Assembly (NCBI GenBank): GCA_900312665.1
Contig: ONZQ02000003.1
Location: 2,595,968 to 2,659,967, forward strand
Source of the DNA: Cephalotrichum gorgonifer
Lineage: Eukaryota > Ascomycota > Sordariomycetes > Microascales > Microascaceae
Length of the DNA: 64,000 nt
Direction of reading: 5' to 3'
This document shows, piece by piece, positions 13,001-22,702 of the stretch. Under the pieces are notes generated by a model. That model did no database searches and was not told the origin of the DNA. It saw only the letters and a program-made list of their open reading frames with translations. Both the position numbers and the translations under genes were made by a program. Position 1 is the stretch's first letter. Each line of letters begins with the position of its first letter.

Positions 13001-15210
13001 GGGTATGTGTGTGTAACATGTAACAGTGACGTGGGAGAACGAGAATCCGGTCGTTGGGTTGAAACATTCTACGTAAATGTTCACGATGAGGCCCCCAGGC
13101 GGGACTTCGCCGCGAGCCGGGGCAAACGGGGAACTTTGTGCCTTACATTATGCCGTTCCGCCATCTGAGGATTGGTGTCTCTCCTCTGATGCCAGACATT
13201 CCACGTGGACCCCTTTCCCCCCCTTCTTTGTTAGGGTTTTGCTTGTGCACGGGTGTCTTAGCTTGGATCAATTCTGATACGGATGAGGGAAGCTCTATGG
13301 CGGTTCTAGACCAGAACCCGTAGTAGGTACTCTTGTCTGATGGTATATGGAGTGGAGGGCCGCGTTTCGGGTTGCTCAAGATTTGGGCCCCATGAGGAAA
13401 GCGAGGTCCGTTAGCTACAGCGAACCGTGGGCATCGGAGACGTCATATCTTGGTACTTGGGAGTACGACAGTCCTCAGTCGTCCGTATCGGGGTCCCGGG
13501 AAACCGACCGTGCCCAGGCCCGGCCTGCGGAAGAGTAAGTCATGGAGAAGCGATGTAGAACAAGTTCATGGCTTGACCTGTTCCAGTTGGTATTCCCGCC
13601 AAAGCCCTGAATCTTCGTTGGGCGATGGCGTCACAGGGGGTCAACAAGTCGGGGGAGTTGGGGGTGTGTCCGTGAGTACGAACCGCATATGAGGATTGAC
13701 GGCTGCTGTCCGTGAATGTCCTTCAAGGATAGGCACTGTTCCTCTCGGTTCCCGCCGCGGACGCGGAACCGGGGCAGACTTTTCCGCGATAACCGACCTT
13801 GAGGAATCTTTCTTTGAATGTTATTCTCAAAATCCTCTCTGCCTTCCTCGCGTAGAGTCCCGTATGCAAGAGCACGCGCCAGTCGATACGTCTTAATGAT
13901 AGACGCAATACAAAACATGATACCCGTCACTCTTCCTGTTTAAGCCCGGCTCCATGTAACGGTTACCACGTCGCGGATTTGTGCGTAAGATGCATCGAGA
14001 GTGAAGCCCGCCCTCCATTCCAAAGGATGCTTCGAGCCGTAGTCTCAAGGCGTATCATGTACCACGAATGATGAGCACGTCCGCTAGGCCAGGGTATAGA
14101 GGACTCCGCACACTCTTCAACCCACCAGGAGACTCACGATTGAGGCCCTTAAACCGATATCCACCTAGTATATGTGAGATCAAAGAATGACGTGCCATCT
14201 GGCCGAGACACCAGCCTCCCTTAAGAGATGACTTCGTGATGGGATAAGCTGGGCAGCATTAGGCCCATATGTACGCGACTGGTTCCTCGAGCCCCGATGG
14301 GCGAATATCGACGAGACGGGGGAGAAGTGGGTTATGTAAGACCGTGAGAAGGGGAAAGGGGGAATCGAGACTGTGGAAGATATCGCGCCTATCAGTGACC
14401 TCTCCTCTACAAAACGATTGGTGACGCAGAGGGAGGATAAGTGGGAAGGATACTCTGGGCTAACATGGGTCTTCCTCGTGCGCGGAGAAGTGCGAAGGCG
14501 GGTGAAGATTTCCCAGAGCTCTCGATCGTCAAGTGGGAGGGCATCGCTGCCTGGGATGCACAATACTGAGTTCGTCTTTATCAGGGAAGCGGTATATGTT
14601 CCTCCGTAACCTACTCGGATGACGAAAGGGAAAAGGAGAGTAGTTTGAGGTAAAAAGCTGGGCCTGTTTACTTCCGAGCTGCCATTCACTACAGCCAGGT
14701 TATTAGGTTAGAGGAATCCTCGCGGGGAAGGTAAATGCCGTGGGGACACACTTCTTTGGGGGGGGGTTGCAGATATGTCGCCAACGCAGACTCCAGTACT
14801 AGACCAGGGAGAAAGAACCGGCGAAACTCCCCCTCGCGACCAGTTTCACTTGGAGGTGCCGTACTGTAACATGTACGGAATGGCCTTGATTCCACGGACC
14901 GCTATCAAACGACATCATCCCATATGAAGTTTCCATCCCTACCGGGCAGCATTGGCAGCAATCCGCCTCTCGCCGAGAAACATGAAACGAACATGACATA
15001 CACAAAGAAAAGCCAGGTTGTAGAAGAAATCATTTCGATTTATATAAAAAGGAAGGGCGCAGGTACCTGATGGGGCCTATGTACATCGCCATCACAAACC
15101 CACGAGCCCCCCATTCTCTCTAATAGCACAGGAACTGTCGGGAATTCTCCCCTATTTTTTTTCTTGGTATATTCTTAAGGGGGGGAGTTTTGCGAAGCCC
15201 CTCACCCTCT
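7059..15210. other. 8.1-kb gene-free region with TACAAGTA octamer cluster
   Basis: The longest stretch without a recognisable gene. Many short frames exist on both strands, but none has motifs, a signal peptide plus domain, or matching splice sites. Base composition is not strongly AT-rich, so it does not look like RIP-destroyed transposon. Ten copies of TACAAGTA/TACTTGTA lie between 8268 and 11384. A short (CCAG) tract sits near 11874-11892. Possible roles include long regulatory DNA for the CAP-protein or complex I genes, a non-coding transcript, or decayed mobile DNA. The sequence does not decide among them. Confidence 0.5.
8268..11384. repeat. dispersed octamer cluster TACAAGTA/TACTTGTA (10 copies)
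   Basis: The octamer occurs at 8268, 8332, 9283, 9743, 10242, 10248, 10385, 10505, 10718 and 11377, in both orientations. Some copies extend to GTACTTGTAC (8267, 9282) or TTACAAGTAA (8331), and two overlap as TACAAGTACAAGTA at 10242-10255. About two copies would be expected by chance in the whole 64 kb on both strands. Confidence 0.75.
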
Positions 15211-16129
15211 CTATGACGAAGTCTCCTTGGCCTCAGCCTTGGTCGGGTCAAAGGGCCGCGCACCGAGGATGGGGAAGTCGGCGAGGATCTGTCTTGGGCG
15301 GAGGTGGACGGGCACGGAGTTCTTGGGCTGGTCGGGGACGACCTTCTCGAGTTTCTAGATTGGGAGCGGTTAGTTAGGGTGGATGTCGTTCGGAGGAGAC
15401 CCAGTATGGAGTCCCCTCATTGTGGTAATGCGTCGTGGTTTGAGGTTGGGGACTTCGGGAAGGGAGAGAGAAGAGGAACATACCAGGTTATCGTAGACAC
15501 ACTTGTTCAGCTTCCACTCCTCGGGGCGACACTGCCAAAGTTGCTGGTTCCCGTTCTCAAGGCACATCCAGTGCCTTCGGAACTCAGCTAGGCAGTGCGT
15601 GTTGATGTCCTTGAGCCTATATCGCAACACGAGAACATCCCCGTAGTTAGCCTCCGCATTCCATTCCCTTTCACCCACACCAGCAGCTCCCGATGAAAGG
15701 TAGAAGGGCCAATTGGAGGGCCCTCCGAACAATCGGAATAGGGGGAAGACATACACGCTCGCCGCGCACCTCGTAACCCTCCTCCCCTCCTTCAGACACT
15801 CAAGCTCCCCCCGGCCGTTGGCCTCCGTCTTGCACTGCATGTAGTCATCATTGTAGTCCCTGCATCGGGCGCCGATGAAGAAAGACGCCGAGAGGAGCGG
15901 GGCGGAGGTGGCGCCAATCTCCTTGACCTCGGGGATCGAGTCCGGGAGGGGCGTGGTGTCGATGAGGACTTGCTGGTTGAACCTGTTTTCGTCGGAAGAA
16001 AGAGAGAGGTTAGAGCGGAACTTTTTGAGGGGAATTGGGGCTGCTTCGCGGAGCGCGAGGGGAGGCCAATTGGGGCTGCGGAAGGTCGGGATTCGGCGGG
16101 AGAGCTTACTGGGGCCTTCGGGACGCCAT
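15211..16129 (-). CDS. NADH:ubiquinone oxidoreductase (complex I) subunit, NDUFA8/20.8-kDa type
   Basis: Accessory subunit of mitochondrial respiratory complex I, facing the intermembrane space. Exons on the minus strand: 16129-16110, 15982-15755, 15616-15484, 15354-15211, giving 174 residues. The start MASRRPQ joins across the first intron to FNQQVLIDTTPLPDSIPEV, the conserved N-terminus of the fungal 20.8-kDa subunit. Two twin-CX9C (CHCH) helices are complete: CRDYNDDYMQC with CLKEGRRVTRC, and CLAEFRRHWMC with CRPEEWKLNKC. Such motifs are oxidised by the Mia40 import pathway, so no cleavable presequence is expected and none is seen. The C-terminus reads ADFPILGARPFDPTKAEAKE, as in known fungal members. 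It lies divergently from the Nup57-like gene, 718 bp away. Confidence 0.96.
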
Positions 16130-16847
16130 TTTGGCCTAGGTGTAGGGTGGATGTGTCGTGAGAGATGGGTGGAAGGCGGACCGGGCGGGTTGGAAAGAGG
16201 TTTGGTGATGTCGAAGGACCGCAAGGTGGAAGTGAGTATAACCTGCGACGTGATTGGCTACGGCTTCGTGCGAGGCTATTACACAGTCTCCGATAATGCA
16301 AAACACTGTCTTCTCACCAATACGTTTGCGGTATGTCTAACGTGTGAGTATGCTATACAGCTTTTCTCCTCGCATTGACGAGGTGGGAAAAGGGTAGAGC
16401 TACATGAAATGGAATAATTCCATGCTATATTTAAGCATGTAATTGAAATATAATTTTCGGTGTCCTGGTTCCGTAGCTGCGAGCGGTTGATTTTCCTACG
16501 TAGAGGTGAGGGTCTTGCAGCTGGGGGGAGGCACTGGGCAGAGCTACCTCCCTTCCACCGCGACAGCCTTTCTATCAAAAATTCGCGTTAGCTTCCCTCA
16601 AAGTCAACACTCCAAACACCAACAAACAAAAGCCCTTTCCGACGTCCCACGAAACCCTCCCAGTCCTTTGCGTGCCGACTGTCCAAACTCCCTCTCCGAA
16701 TCCGAATATTTCGAAGTACGATCTACGAACGGATATACCCCATCGGGATATCGTCGCCCTGTCGAAGCTTCCAGCACCTTGGCTGCTTAATGCCCAACCG
16801 ACACAAGCAAATCTCTCTCCCCATCTTCTAGCGCCCTGTCTGCTCAG
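16130..16847. other. divergent intergenic region (complex I subunit / Nup57-like)
   Basis: Shared upstream region of two divergent genes. The part next to the nucleoporin gene is C/T-rich, as expected for a fungal 5' UTR. No specific site could be assigned. Confidence 0.45.
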
Positions 16848-18060
16848 ATGTCGCTCTTCTCAAAACCCGCGGGGGGGTCGATTTTCGGCGCGCCCCAGCA
16901 GCAGCAGCAGCAGCAGCAGCAGGCTCCGGCCCAGACGTCCTTATTTGGTGCGCCGGCTCCAGCTGCCCAGAAGCCCCTGTTCGGTGCGCCAGCTCCGGCT
17001 GCCCAGACGTCCATGTTTGGTGTATCACAGGCCCAGCAGGCGCAACAACAGCAGCAGCAGCAGCAACAGCAACAGCAACAACAACAACAGCAGGCCCCCC
17101 AGCTACCCACCCTCGCACAATCGCAGGCGCAGCTCTCTAGCTCGCTATGGCAGCCCGTAAAGGAGACACCCCGTACGCACTCCCCCCGTCCCCGGCCTCT
17201 CTGCGTCCCCCTTACCACTCGCCCAAGCTAACTCGCCCCCGTCACAGACCAAAAGCCCCTTACCGACCAGATCCAGCAGCTCATGGAGAAGTGGGACCCC
17301 GCGAGCCCTAACTGCGTCTTCAAGTACTACTTCTATAACAAGGTCGACGAGTCCAACATCCCCTTCTACAAGCCCCTCCCGTACGAGAACCCGCGCGAGT
17401 GGGAGGAGGCCCTCGAGAAGAAGCCCGCCCCGGGCTTCATCCCCGTCCTCTGCGCCGGCTACACCGGGCTCGCCGACCGCCTCAAGACGCAGAAGCGCGC
17501 CGTCGCGGACCTCAACACGCGCCTCCACCAGATCAACGGCGGCCTCGACGCCATCCTCTCACGCCACGACCTGCAGACGAGCGTCAGGGCCGCCGCCGCG
17601 AGGAGAAGGCACACCGTGCTCCAGGAGAGGTGCATCGGGCTCGCCGCGCGCGTCCAGGTCCTCAGGAACAGGGGGTACGCGCTCAGCGGCGACGAGGACG
17701 ACCTGAGGGTCAGACTGAAGGGGCTGGAGGCGTCGATTCAGGACCCGGCGCTGGGGGCGAGGGAGGAGGAGCTGTGGAGCAGGCTCATCGTCGTCAGGGG
17801 GTACGCGGAGAGGTTGACGCAGGAGGTCAATAGGCCGGCTGCGGGGGGTGACGATCAGATGGATGAGGAGACGGAGGCAAAGGCAAAGAAGGTGAGTTCT
17901 CTCTTCCCGATCGCGTGTCTACGGGTGTAGGGTATGCTAACCTTATCTACTCTAGGTTCTCGAGGATTACGAGAAGCAGCTGCTGCATCTTAAGAAGGAA
18001 GTTGAGAGCGTCAAGGCGGACTTTGAGCAATGGGAGAAGGATAGGTACGCGACCTCGTGA
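16848..18060 (+). CDS. FG nucleoporin, Nup57/Nup54 family
   Basis: Component of the central transport channel of the nuclear pore, where Nup57/Nup54 pairs with Nsp1 and Nup49 homologues. Exons 16848-17172, 17248-17891 and 17956-18060 give 357 residues. The N-terminal third is an FG domain: SLFSKPAGGSIFGAP, two near-identical SLFGAP/PLFGAP units about 18 residues apart, and SMFGV, interrupted by two glutamine tracts (9 and 17 Q) encoded mainly by CAG/CAA. The structured part starts with DQIQQLMEKWDP, SPNCVFKYYFYNKV and PPGFIPV-like residues (KKPAPGFIPVLCAGYTGL). This is the Nup54 alpha/beta region, followed by heptad-rich coiled coil to the end (EKQLLHLKKEVESV). The second intron is confirmed by an in-frame join of AKAKK to VLEDYEK. 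The short FG region is usual for this family. Confidence 0.93.
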
Positions 18061-18636
18061 TGGATGGAAAGGGGGTTAAGGGATGTTTTGGGACGTCGGC
18101 TTGTAGATTGAGATACTAGCTCTGTGCGACAGTTGGGCTCATGGAGGACGAATACTATGGGATCCAGTCTCTGTAGACGGAAGGAAGCACAGGGCACTCC
18201 GGGAAGGGAGGCGTGAAAGGAGTTGAAAAAGATGGATAATACAGGGCCCAAATTTAGGCCAACAAATGATGCTCTATGTGTTTTACAAGTCATGTCCCAC
18301 AACCGTATCCTCTCCCCCCTTCTTCCTGCTCGCCGGGTATCCTACAAGCTCCATAGTGTGGCCTGGCCATTCGCGAAGTTCAGCTGGACCGAAAAAGCCA
18401 TTTGGTTGGCAAGAGTTTCGCCGGGTGATTTCAGGGCCAGAAGGTAGAGGGGATGCGCGTTCGAAATAACCCGAGTGCTCTCCCCCTTTCCTGTCCCTCA
18501 CACTTTCGACAACCAGCGCATGATTGATTGTCGAGAACATATGCTGAACCGGGCGCCTCAGACGAGGTTTCGACGTTTGCTTCTGGGTATCAGGAGGCTA
18601 TACTTCTCCCCGCGAAGACCTCGACCGGTGGGTAAA
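18061..18636. other. intergenic, convergent 3' ends
   Basis: Space between the Nup57-like and Tom5 genes, which converge. No gene or repeat seen. Confidence 0.5.
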
Positions 18637-18969
18637 TTAGAACAGGCCCTTAACGGCGTCGATAGCGAACGGAGCTGCGGCGAGAGAAGAAGAGTCGGTT
18701 AGCCGTGGTTTGCCGGGCCGGGGAAGTGAGGAAGGGGGAGAGGGAAAAGGGGGGATACGTACAGAGGTAGAGGATGACGGCAGCGACGACGGAACTCTGG
18801 ACGGTGAAGCCGGCCTCGGCCTCGGCCAACCTCATCTCCTCCTCCGAGATCTGGGGGGGCGCGACTTCAGAGAGGTGTTAGCTGGCGATACACGCACGGG
18901 CTACAAACCCCGGAGCTTTTATCTCCGCAGGCGCAGGAACAGGACGGTACACGTACATCCTCCGAACAT
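18637..18969 (-). CDS. tom5: mitochondrial import receptor subunit Tom5
   Basis: Very small tail-anchored subunit of the outer-membrane TOM translocase, helping preproteins pass from receptors into the Tom40 channel. Three exons on the minus strand encode about 51 residues, too short to stand out as one open frame. The start is MFGG at 18969. The main exon encodes QISEEEMRLAEAEAGFTVQ and the start of the membrane helix SSVVAAVILYL. A last intron with donor CTCT/GTACGT and acceptor CGCAG joins to SPFAIDAVKGLF and the stop. The acidic first half, single helix and SPFxxDxxxxxF ending are the Tom5 pattern in filamentous fungi. The first junction is less sure: using GTGTAC as donor gives MFGGCTRAPQ before ISEEE. 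Confidence 0.82.
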
Positions 18970-19674
18970 TTTGGCGAGTTATGTATATCGGGCGTTGATT
19001 AAATCGGTGGCGGGCGGTGGGCGGGTGTAGAGTTGTTGAATCGAGTTTCTAGTGATTGGTATGTTAAGGTGTAGTGGGTGGTTTATCGTCCTCGGCCTTT
19101 AGCTCTGAGTTTCTGTAGCTGGGGAAAAAATTTCGAGTCTACCAGGTGAAGTGTTGTGAGGGAGATGGCGATCTACAGCTGGGAAGATATGCTAACAGCT
19201 GGCAGGCTAGACAACCTGCTTTCGTCCAGGAATGACGGCTGATATTAATAAGACCTGGCATCGAGACCTAATGGGTGGTGAATTGAAGAGAAGCTGGGAT
19301 CTCAGGGGAATTCTGCCATCACGTTTCCTACTACGAGTAGGACTTCTTCATCTTTATTCTTTTTGTCTTTTTCTTTTATCGTACTAATACTTCTCTTTTT
19401 ATAGCGTCGACTTTAACTTGACTGCGCCATTTTGATTCAGCACAGCCTTTGTCCAATTCACATCTCCACCTGCAATTCTCACCTCTTGATATTGCTGTTC
19501 TCTCTATATCATGGCTGAATCATAATTTGTGGTGAGAACTGGTTCATGTATTCAAACTCAGTGGCACTCCACTTCAAAGACATTCTTTGGGACTGACGAG
19601 CTTTTGGCATGAAGCTTGGGGCTTGGAGCTTCAGTGTGGTGCAAGTATCTTGCGTGGGTCCCAACCCACGCCTT
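18970..19674. other. Tom5 upstream region, no gene
   Basis: Upstream flank of Tom5. AT-rich around 19340-19520 and without a recognisable frame. Confidence 0.45.
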
Positions 19675-19753
19675 CACAGCAATTTTAGTACCGCATGAAG
19701 AGATGACTACTATAGAAACATCCTCCTCCTCAGGGGGCGCTAAAATTGCTATG
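19675..19753. mobile_element. 79-bp MITE-like repeat, copy 1
   Basis: Starts CACAGCAATTTTAG and ends with its near-perfect inverted complement CTAAAATTGCTATG. Counting the flanking TT and AA, the inverted ends reach 16 bp. The core carries a TCCTCCTCCTC tract and GGGGGC. No clear target-site duplication could be identified. A non-autonomous DNA transposon (MITE) is the simplest reading. The minus strand also reads open through the whole element (ILAPPEEEDVSIVV), so a coding origin is possible. Confidence 0.6.
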
Positions 19754-19865
19754 AATTTACTGAACATGACAGCCTCACCTCCTTGAGCTCATCTCTATAC
19801 TTGTATGGTGTAAACCCGTATATATACGCCTCCTCTCCCTATTGGTGCCTCCAAGCGGGACCTTT

Positions 19866-19944
19866 CACAGCAATTTTAGTACCACATGAGGAGATGACTA
19901 TTATGGAAACATCCTCCTCCTCAGGGGGCGCTAAAATTGCTGTG
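19866..19944. mobile_element. 79-bp MITE-like repeat, copy 2
   Basis: Same length and orientation as the copy at 19675, starting 191 bp further on, with perfect 14-bp inverted ends CACAGCAATTTTAG/CTAAAATTGCTGTG. It differs from copy 1 at five positions, all transitions. About 65 bp after each copy lies a further shared 43-bp block (TGGTGTRAAYCC...CCCTATTGGTGC) with five more transitions, so the duplicated unit is larger than the element itself. Confidence 0.65.
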
Positions 19945-20070
19945 AATTAACTGAAGGTCAAGCACAGACTCCACGTGGTGTGAATCCGCATATATACACC
20001 TCCTTTCCCTATTGGTGCTACAAAAAGGCAAGATGCATGGTCTCTTGCATGAAGACGCCAGGGTTCCCTT

Positions 20071-20090
20071 CACAGCAATTTTAGTAGCAC
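20071..20090. repeat. partial third copy of the inverted-end repeat (left end)
   Basis: CACAGCAATTTTAGTA recurs here, after which similarity to the two full copies is lost. A solo or truncated end of the same element. Confidence 0.5.
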
Positions 20091-20578
20091 TCAAGCAACG
20101 CAATTTCTACTTCAGGATGCCCCGAGGTAGTAGGCAACCAGGAACTAGTTCATTCCTCACGAGAAGCCATTGAGAGATACCTGCGAGGGTCTAGTGGTTC
20201 CGCGGGCGTCGATATGCCCAAGACCCCAAGACAGTCAACTATTCAAGGAATACACCAAGTTTTGAATGGGCACGGACTGGGCTGGGTTATGATTCAGACC
20301 TGTAAATTCTACTGCTGGCAAATTCTACCGCTGACTGATTTGGGGAAGAATATGCAAGAGATGGCATGTGAATATACTTGTTTTTGTCTGTGCGGAGAGA
20401 GGTTCTGTCGGCCGGTGGTCTCTTGAGGGAGCCATGGGTCGCGGGGCCCGCTATTAGAAGTCCCCAACCACCTTCTCGGGGGCGGTGGCTCCCGATGTCC
20501 CGTGGCCGGGCTCTCCGGGGCCGGACCTGCCGAACGGCATGTGTTGTGCTACGAGCGGATCCATCCTCCCCTCCCGCC
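20091..20578. other. 3' flank of SQT1, no gene
   Basis: Between the truncated repeat end and the stop of the WD40 gene. Nothing recognisable. Confidence 0.45.
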
Positions 20579-22057
20579 TCATGCCTCGAAGACGAGTACG
20601 ACGCCATCGTCACCCGCCGTGATAACCCTCTCGCCCGTCTGTCCCTGTACGAAACCCATCACACCGCCGCCCTCGCCCTCACCCCTGTGCCCCTTCCACT
20701 CCTTCACCAGACCCTGCGCGCTGGCGCCCGCCGCGGCGCCGGCCCCGCCGGCCTTCAGGTCCCACCTCTTCACGACGCCATCCATGCCGCACGAGGTGAG
20801 CAGCCACGAGTCCGGGACGAACTCCACCTTCACGACGGCCTGGTCTTCGTGCGCGCCGGTGATGTGCTTCCTGACCGCGAACCTCCTCGCCGGGTCGAAC
20901 ACCGCTATGCTGCCGTCCACGCTCCCCGCCGCCAGCAGGATCTGCGCCGAGCCCGACGTGAACGCCAGCGCCTCCACGGTCTCGGTCTGGACCTGGAGCG
21001 ACGCGAGGATCTGGCCACCGGCCGAGGCGTCGCTCTTCCCCTTGCCCTTGCCGCCCTTGGCCTTAGGCTGGGCGGAGGAGTCCGCTGAGATCCGGGGCAG
21101 GGAGATGACTCTTATGGCGCCGCCGGCGCCGCCGACGACCGCGAAGGTGCCCTTCGGCTCGATGGCGAGCGAGTACAGCCCGCCGTCGACGTTGAACCTG
21201 TTGTCGGCGCCCGTCAGTGTGACGGCCGTCCCGTTGGGGTGCCCCAGCCCCTGCGCGGCCGCGAGACCCCAGACGTCCCAGGCGTAGAGCGTCACGTCAT
21301 CCGAGACGGTGACGAGCAGGCTCCCGTCGGGGGTCCACGCGCCCGCGGTGCAGGAGCCCGTGTGTAGGAAGTACGACTGGACGATTTCAAGCGAGTCGGC
21401 GCCCGCGTTCGGATCGACGGTGTACACCCACACCGAGCCGTCCGAGGCGCCGAGCGCCACCGTGTTAGGGTGCGCGGGCGAGGGGCAAGGCGCCAGCCAG
21501 TTTATCTCGGGGACCTCCTGCGCCTCGGCGAGGAAGTCGAAGGTGCAGCCCTGGCCGGGAGTCGCGGCGACGCGGTACGCGCGGAGCTTCCCGTCCATGC
21601 CGCCCGAGAGGAGGACATCGCCAGAGGGGAGGGTGAAGGCGAGGGTAGTGATGGAGTCGGTGTGTCCGTCGACCTCGAAGAGAGGCGCGAGGCCGGGCCG
21701 CTCGGCGGGCTCGGAGGGCTCGGCGGAGTAGCTGGCGGGGAGGACGGGGCGCGAGGGCGCGACGGAGGTGTCGATCACGTAGCCCTTGCCGGGGGAGTCG
21801 TCGCTCTCGCCCTCGGACCCGCCCGTGGCGACCAGGGGCGCGAAGAGGGGGTGCTGGGCGATAGCGAAGACGGAGTCCTTGTGGCCGTCGAAGTAGGCTA
21901 CCGAGTCGTTCTGGAGGAGGATCTCTTCCTCGATGCCAGCGTCGCCGTCGTCGCCGTCGGAGTCGGAATCCATGGGAGTGTCCTCGTCGTTTATGATGAT
22001 TTCCTCGAGGGCGTCGTCGGCCGCGAGCTCATCCTGATCGTCGTGGGGGGCGGACAT
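20579..22057 (-). CDS. sqt1: Sqt1/AAMP-type WD40 protein, ribosome-assembly chaperone
   Basis: Single-exon gene for a 492-residue WD40 propeller. Sqt1 in yeast binds newly made ribosomal protein uL16 (Rpl10) and delivers it to the 60S subunit; AAMP is the animal relative. The N-terminal 50 residues are strongly acidic (DDALEEIIINDEDTPMDSDSDGDDGDAGIEEE split around Met), matching the acidic arm of the family. WD repeats follow: DGHKDSVFAIAQHP, VDGHTDSITTLAF..LLSGGMDGKLRAYRV, ALGASDGSVWVYTV, CTAGAWTPDGSLLVTVSDDVTLYAWDV, AGSVDGSIAVFD, and VKVEFVPDSWLLTSCGMDGVVKRWDL, ending in GERVITAGDDGVVLVFEA. It is an eight-blade-like layout of full family length. Two 15-bp direct repeats ATCAGTTTGGCGGGG lie about 310-340 bp upstream of the start (22365-22379 and 22384-22398). 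Confidence 0.88.
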   Translation of the reverse strand: MSAPHDDQDELAADDALEEIIINDEDTPMDSDSDGDDGDAGIEEEILLQNDSVAYFDGHKDSVFAIAQHPLFAPLVATGGSEGESDDSPGKGYVIDTSVAPSRPVLPASYSAEPSEPAERPGLAPLFEVDGHTDSITTLAFTLPSGDVLLSGGMDGKLRAYRVAATPGQGCTFDFLAEAQEVPEINWLAPCPSPAHPNTVALGASDGSVWVYTVDPNAGADSLEIVQSYFLHTGSCTAGAWTPDGSLLVTVSDDVTLYAWDVWGLAAAQGLGHPNGTAVTLTGADNRFNVDGGLYSLAIEPKGTFAVVGGAGGAIRVISLPRISADSSAQPKAKGGKGKGKSDASAGGQILASLQVQTETVEALAFTSGSAQILLAAGSVDGSIAVFDPARRFAVRKHITGAHEDQAVVKVEFVPDSWLLTSCGMDGVVKRWDLKAGGAGAAAGASAQGLVKEWKGHRGEGEGGGVMGFVQGQTGERVITAGDDGVVLVFEA

Positions 22058-22702
22058 GGTCTGTGTTTTTTTTGGCGAGGTTCCTGAGTATTAGAGTTTG
22101 CTGTGTATGAGTGACGTCGAACGTCAAGTTTGGAAATTGTGTGGTATGAACGGTATGGGGTAGGCGAGTTGGCCGATTCGGAGGCGTCACTCGGCGATAT
22201 ATATGAGAATCAAAAACCGGAGGATGCCTGGATAGAAAGATTGCTTGGTAATCCACCGGCCAGAGTCTTGTGTCGTGCAGGGGATGCCGTGAGGCGAAAT
22301 TCTTGGATGCGAGGGTTGTTCGAGGACGGCGGGCGGGGCAGGAAAAATCCCAGCGCAAGACAGCATCAGTTTGGCGGGGCAAAATCAGTTTGGCGGGGTA
22401 ACAAAATCGCAATGACGGCGAGCATTTGTAATCACCTCATTGACATCTACAAATGCACCACCATCCAACATCCAGCCATGCTTCGGTCTCTCCGGCGAGA
22501 GAACTCGTGCCACCTCAGCAGTGACATGCTCTAATCTTCTTCGTATTCATGACTTCTAGATCATTCTTTCATTTCTAACTATGCTACCTAGGAAGGCTGA
22601 ATGTATACAGATTGCTCCAAATGATCGAGAGGAAAAATACTAACTAATCCACGACGCCGGACAATATGCTTTTCTACCTCGTAAATGATGGCCTTATCCT
22701 CC
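22058..22702. other. SQT1 upstream / methylisocitrate lyase 3' flank
   Basis: Holds the SQT1 promoter region with the pair of ATCAGTTTGGCGGGG direct repeats. No further gene. Confidence 0.5.

Noticed and set aside
19675..19944. RIP as cause of the transitions between repeat copies
   Set aside because: Changes are not concentrated at CpA/TpG sites, and the region is not AT-shifted; some fit CpG deamination instead.
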